NCBI GenBank assembly: GCA_963716135.1
Contig: OY970289.1
Span: forward strand, 1,798,001-1,862,000
Direction of reading: 5' to 3'
From: CAVRAW01 sp963716135
Lineage (GTDB): Bacteria > Planctomycetota > Planctomycetia > Pirellulales > JADZDJ01
Length of the DNA: 64,000 nucleotides
Every line of letters begins with the position of its first letter. The stretch's first letter is position 1. The notes under the pieces are model-generated. The model was not told where the DNA came from. It saw only the letters and a program-made list of their open reading frames with translations, and made no database searches. The position numbers and the translations under genes were made by a program. Positions 60,612-64,000 of the stretch are shown piece by piece.

Positions 60612-62247
60612 TCATTTAGAGCGGGATTGTTTGTAGCGGGTGATTAGGGTGTTGGTCGAGCTATCGTGATTGAGAGGGGCGTTAGGGGCGGATTCAAGTT
60701 CGGGGATGATCCGCTGGGCCAACACCTTTCCCAATTCTACCCCCCATTGATCGAACGAGTTGATGTGCCAGATGGTTCCTTGGGTGAAAACTTTGTGTTC
60801 GTAGAATGCTACGATCTTTCCCAGCGCCTCGGGGGTCAGCCTATCCAGCATAATCGTGTTGGTCGGATGGTTGCCCTGGAACACCCGGTGGGGCACCTGG
60901 TAGTCGGGCACGCCGTCGGCGATCACTTGCTCGCGGGTTTTGCCGAAGGCGAGCGCCTCGGTTTGGGCGAACAGGTTGGCCATCAGCAGATCGTGATGGT
61001 TGCCCAGCGGATTGAGCGTTTGGCGGAAGCCGATGAAGTCGCAGGGAATCAGCTTGGTGCCCTGGTGGATGAGCTGATAGTACGCATGCTGGCCGTTGGT
61101 GCCGGGTGTGCCCCAGATGATCGGGCCGGTTTGATAGTCGACGCGGCGGCCGTCGAGATCGACGCTTTTACCGTCGCTTTCCATGTCGAGTTGCTGCAGA
61201 TAGCTCGACAGGCGGCCGAGGTAATGGTCGTAAGGCAAAATGGCGACCGTTTGCGCGCCGAGGAAATTGTTGTACCAGATGCCGATCAGGCCCAGGAGCA
61301 CAGGGAGATTTTTTTCCAACGGCGTGGTGCGAAAGTGCTCGTCCATGGCGTGGAAGCCGGCGAGCATTTCGCGGAAGTGCTCCGGTCCGATCGCGATCAT
61401 CAGTGACAGGCCGATCGCGGAATCGTAGGAATAGCGGCCGCCGACCCAATCCCAGAACTCGAACATGTTGGCGGTGTCGATGCCGAACTTGGCCACTTCC
61501 TTGGCGTTGGTCGAGACGGCCACGAAGTGCTTGGCCACGGCCTTTTCGTCGCCGAGTTTTTTGAGCGCCCAATCGCGGGCGGTGTGGGCATTGGTCATCG
61601 TCTCCAGCGTGGTGAAGGTTTTGGAGGAGATGATGAACAGGGTTTCTTCGGCATCCAGATCGCGGGTGGTTTCGGCGAAATCGGTGCCGTCGATGTTGGA
61701 GACAAAGTGGAACGTGCGGGTGCGGTCGCTATAGAAGCGCAGGGCTTCGTAGGCCATCACGGGGCCCAGGTCGCTGCCGCCGATGCCGATGTTGATGATG
61801 TTTTTGATCGGCTTGCCGGTGTGGCCGCGCCATTGGCCGCTTCGTACGCGGCTGGCGAAGGCGGCCATCTTGTCGAGCACGGCGTGAACTTCGGGGACAA
61901 CATCCTGTCCGTCGACCAGGATTTTTTCTCCCTTGGGGGCGCAGAGCCACGTGCAACACGGCGCGGCGTTCGGTGACGTTGATATTCTCGCCGCGAAACA
62001 TGGCATCGATACGCTCGCGCAGTCCGCTTTCAGCCGCCAGTTGCAGAAGCAGCCGCAACGTTTCGTCGGTGATGAGATTCTTCGAATAATCGAAGTACAC
62101 CCCCAGCGCTTCGGCCGTGAGGCGTGTGCCGCGCCCGGGATCGTCGGCAAACATTTTGCGCAAATGCGTCGCGCGGATCTGGTCGGCGTGCTGCTGGAGC
62201 GCCTTCCAAGCTGGGCGCTGGGTGACAGGCAATATCGGCGAGGGCAT
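60612..62247 (-). CDS. pgi: Glucose-6-phosphate isomerase (frameshifted)
   Basis: Interconverts glucose 6-phosphate and fructose 6-phosphate. The ATG at 62247 has GGAGG five bases upstream and gives 'MPSPILPVTQRPAWKALQQH'. Landmarks after the break are 'NIGIGGSDLGPVMAYEAL', 'VGGRYSYDSAIGLSLMIAIG' (family signature), 'GNHPTNTIMLD' and 'INSFDQWGVELGKVLA'. The frame breaks near 61938; restoring one GC gives 'HVALRAPKGEKILVDGQDVV'. Repaired length is about 546 residues, normal. It is upstream of rpe in the same direction, so the two may be co-transcribed through the inverted repeat. Confidence 0.9.
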
Positions 62248-62330
62248 GGGATCCTCCGGGCTGCAGTCGCAGATCAGCATAGCCGCTGAGCGGCGAAATT
62301 GCCCAGGGGCACTCCGGCGGTCTGCCGGAA

Positions 62331-63893
62331 TCAGTGCCCTTGCCCCGGAAGCAACGGTAAGATTTTTTGATTGCCAGATTGCTTCAGGCTCTCGAGTTCT
62401 GCGGACATGCCGCATTCGCCGCGCTCGACGCGTGGGATCCAATTGGGCAAAAGGGACAAATCCTTCCTGCTCAACAGATAGGAAATTGGAACGTACTTGG
62501 CCGCATGGCCGGGCTTAGGGATTTGGAAAACAAGATTTTCTCTGGGCAAATGTGCGATGAACGAATCGGTAAGCCCGAGCGAATCGATCACCGAGACGTC
62601 AGGTCCTGCCAAATAACCGATGGTGCCTGGATTTGGGGAATGAATGGTTATCGGACCGCAATTGCGGGCATAATTGCGCAGCGCATCGGCCAAGCGCATG
62701 TCCAGGTATGGATTGTCGATGCGTCCGGTCTGCAGGTAATGTCCCAAGGAATAGCCCGGATAAAACTGACGTTCGTTAGCAATGAAAAAGTAATCGGGGC
62801 CGTACGGGGGCACGGGAATCAGGATACGCGCCAAGAGCAGCAACGTCAGAGTTGCCGCGACAGTTGTCAGTCGCGCGCGCTGTGTGGAAGCGGCAACGTG
62901 CGACATTTCGGCCAATGCCAGCGTTCCGGCGAACACAGCGGCAATCAAGAGCGGCATGAAGAAGCGGCCGCGCATGAAGTCGCCGCCGACATAGACAATC
63001 CACCCAAGGAAGAGAATCATGCCGAGCAACAGAGCGATTCGTTCCGCAGTGCGCGCCCGCCATGCGGCCAACGCAAAAAATAGAATAGTTGCGCCTGCGG
63101 CAAGTGCGTCAAAGCGAAGCCAGTCGGTCAGATACGCCAGGCCCTGTCCCACGGCATCGGTCACACTCGAATAAATGCCGACCTTGGCATAAAAAGGATT
63201 CGCGAGCAGAGCGTCGTAGTAGAAATAGGAAAATACGAGCCACGCCACGCCGGGCAATGCAGTGGAGAGCAAGAGGAGGAATTGCCGTGGTGTGCGGACG
63301 TGCGCCAACAGCACAATGGCCGGCGGAAGCATCCAAATGACGAAGTCCGGGCGTGACAAACACGCGAGACACATCCACAGCGCCAATTGGCCGCGCCGGG
63401 ATGCTGCTAGGATCCACGTTTCATAAACGATTGCCACGATCAACAGGTGCGAAAGGGAGCTTTCCAGGCCGCTGGTTTGAAACGACAACCAGGGATCGCT
63501 CGAAATCCAGACAACAATCGCGGCGAAGAAAATCAGCGCACCGCTAAGAAAACTTGCGGAAACGCGAAGCACCGCGCGTCCCACAAGCAGCACGGTCAAA
63601 AAAGTAAATAGGAAGCTAACGCCGTAGGCCACCAACATCGGATTGCGAAATATCAGGCTCCCCAGCACCAGCAGCATAAACCACAGCGGGTGGGTGAATC
63701 CTTGCACGTGTTCGCCGACGTTGAACACCGGACCGTAGCCGTGAATCGTGTTGTCCACGTAGCGCAGCGTGATGAAACAATCTTCCGAAAGCCACGCGAA
63801 GTATCCGACTACGGCGGTCACGGCCGCGGCGACGGCCAGGATCAACGCCGTTTCACGCCGGCTAATGTTGCGCAGTGGCGGGACTGGGAGCAT
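62331..63893 (-). CDS. GT-C-like multi-spanning membrane protein
   Basis: About 520 residues with some ten to twelve membrane segments. After the first helix comes 'WLSEDCFITLRYVDNTIHGY' with an acidic pair, then 'GPVFNVGEHVQGFTHPLWFM'. This first-loop pattern (D/E-x-FITLRY...GxVFNxGExVxGFTxPLW) resembles GT-C glycosyltransferases such as mycobacterial AftB-like enzymes, which use lipid-linked sugars. The C-terminal ~150 residues are extracytoplasmic. I chose the ATG at 63893, which follows GAGAGG; an ATG at 63947 is possible. A role in glycosylating envelope components is inferred. Confidence 0.75.
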   Translation of the reverse strand: MLPVPPLRNISRRETALILAVAAAVTAVVGYFAWLSEDCFITLRYVDNTIHGYGPVFNVGEHVQGFTHPLWFMLLVLGSLIFRNPMLVAYGVSFLFTFLTVLLVGRAVLRVSASFLSGALIFFAAIVVWISSDPWLSFQTSGLESSLSHLLIVAIVYETWILAASRRGQLALWMCLACLSRPDFVIWMLPPAIVLLAHVRTPRQFLLLLSTALPGVAWLVFSYFYYDALLANPFYAKVGIYSSVTDAVGQGLAYLTDWLRFDALAAGATILFFALAAWRARTAERIALLLGMILFLGWIVYVGGDFMRGRFFMPLLIAAVFAGTLALAEMSHVAASTQRARLTTVAATLTLLLLARILIPVPPYGPDYFFIANERQFYPGYSLGHYLQTGRIDNPYLDMRLADALRNYARNCGPITIHSPNPGTIGYLAGPDVSVIDSLGLTDSFIAHLPRENLVFQIPKPGHAAKYVPISYLLSRKDLSLLPNWIPRVERGECGMSAELESLKQSGNQKILPLLPGQGH

Positions 63894-63967
63894 GGCGGCC
63901 TCTCGTAATACAGTACCATCGTGGCCGCTGCTATTGCAGTCGGACATCACGCTTTTCCGCCGGGCTG

Positions 63968-63995
63968 TTGGACATTCAAGCTGGTGGCGTATAAT
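63968..63995 (+). promoter_or_regulatory. Candidate rightward promoter at window end
   Basis: TATAAT at 63990-63995 preceded by TTGGACA at 63968-63974 (15-16 base spacing). It would drive a gene beyond the right edge. Confidence 0.35.
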
Positions 63996-64000
63996 CGAAG

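Overview
The window is GC-rich bacterial chromosome from a member of the Planctomycetes, most likely Pirellulales-like. This rests on planctomycete-type families (DUF1598, DUF1570, paired DUF3299 proteins), two PEP-CTERM secreted proteins, weak or absent Shine-Dalgarno sites at many genes, and many secreted proteins of unknown function. It is mostly housekeeping DNA. I see no rRNA, tRNA, CRISPR array, prophage or IS element.

Layout. 0-5.4 kb: end of a coiled-coil gene, then a leftward operon of ABC ATPase, FtsX-type permease, a CPFC-motif exported protein and two DUF3299 proteins. 5.7-12.4 kb: a carbon node with pckA facing an ackA-xfp operon, and glycerate 2-kinase divergent from ackA. 12.5-28.5 kb: DUF1598 protein, HTTM/MORN membrane protein, lepA, fabH, pepF, secreted proteins, FAD monooxygenase, YjbQ, DUF4112, DUF2007-like, AhpD-like and a PEP-CTERM metalloprotease. 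28.5-31.9 kb: a small accessory island, with about 1 kb of non-coding repeats, a HigB/HigA-type toxin-antitoxin pair bracketed by 57-bp direct repeats, and an AT-richer HEPN-domain gene. 31.9-41.2 kb: ygiQ, a TPM/LemA pair, argH, an exported HEAT/pseudo-receiver protein and a sigma-54 activator. 41.2-64 kb: autotransporter-repeat PEP-CTERM protein, sulfotransferase, LLM oxidoreductase plus hydrolase, TPR protein, coaX-mnmE, obgE, alkaline phosphatase, cyclophilin, rsmD, msrA, ubiD-prepilin peptidase, rpe, pgi and a GT-C-like membrane protein.

Two features cut across the window. First, about 18 conserved genes are split by roughly 26 small frameshifts, including the normally indispensable obgE, pgi and argH. 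Most can be explained by loss or gain of a base in a short homopolymer or of one GC in a GCGC tract. I read these mainly as consensus errors and annotate each such gene across its full span. Second, many intergenic gaps hold degenerate tandem repeats with a 7-base period (sometimes 8). The core word differs from site to site. They resemble the short tandemly repeated repetitive sequences of cyanobacteria. Several run into coding sequence and form protein ends, or sit inside ygiQ and the glycerate kinase. A pair of bipartite palindromes (7.4 and 17.6 kb) and a pair of long-armed inverted repeats (18.8 and 60.5 kb) add two more dispersed families.

Metabolically, pgi and rpe supply the sugar phosphates used by the phosphoketolase, whose acetyl phosphate is turned into acetate and ATP by AckA. 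PckA and glycerate kinase link to gluconeogenesis. I infer flexible sugar or acetate metabolism.
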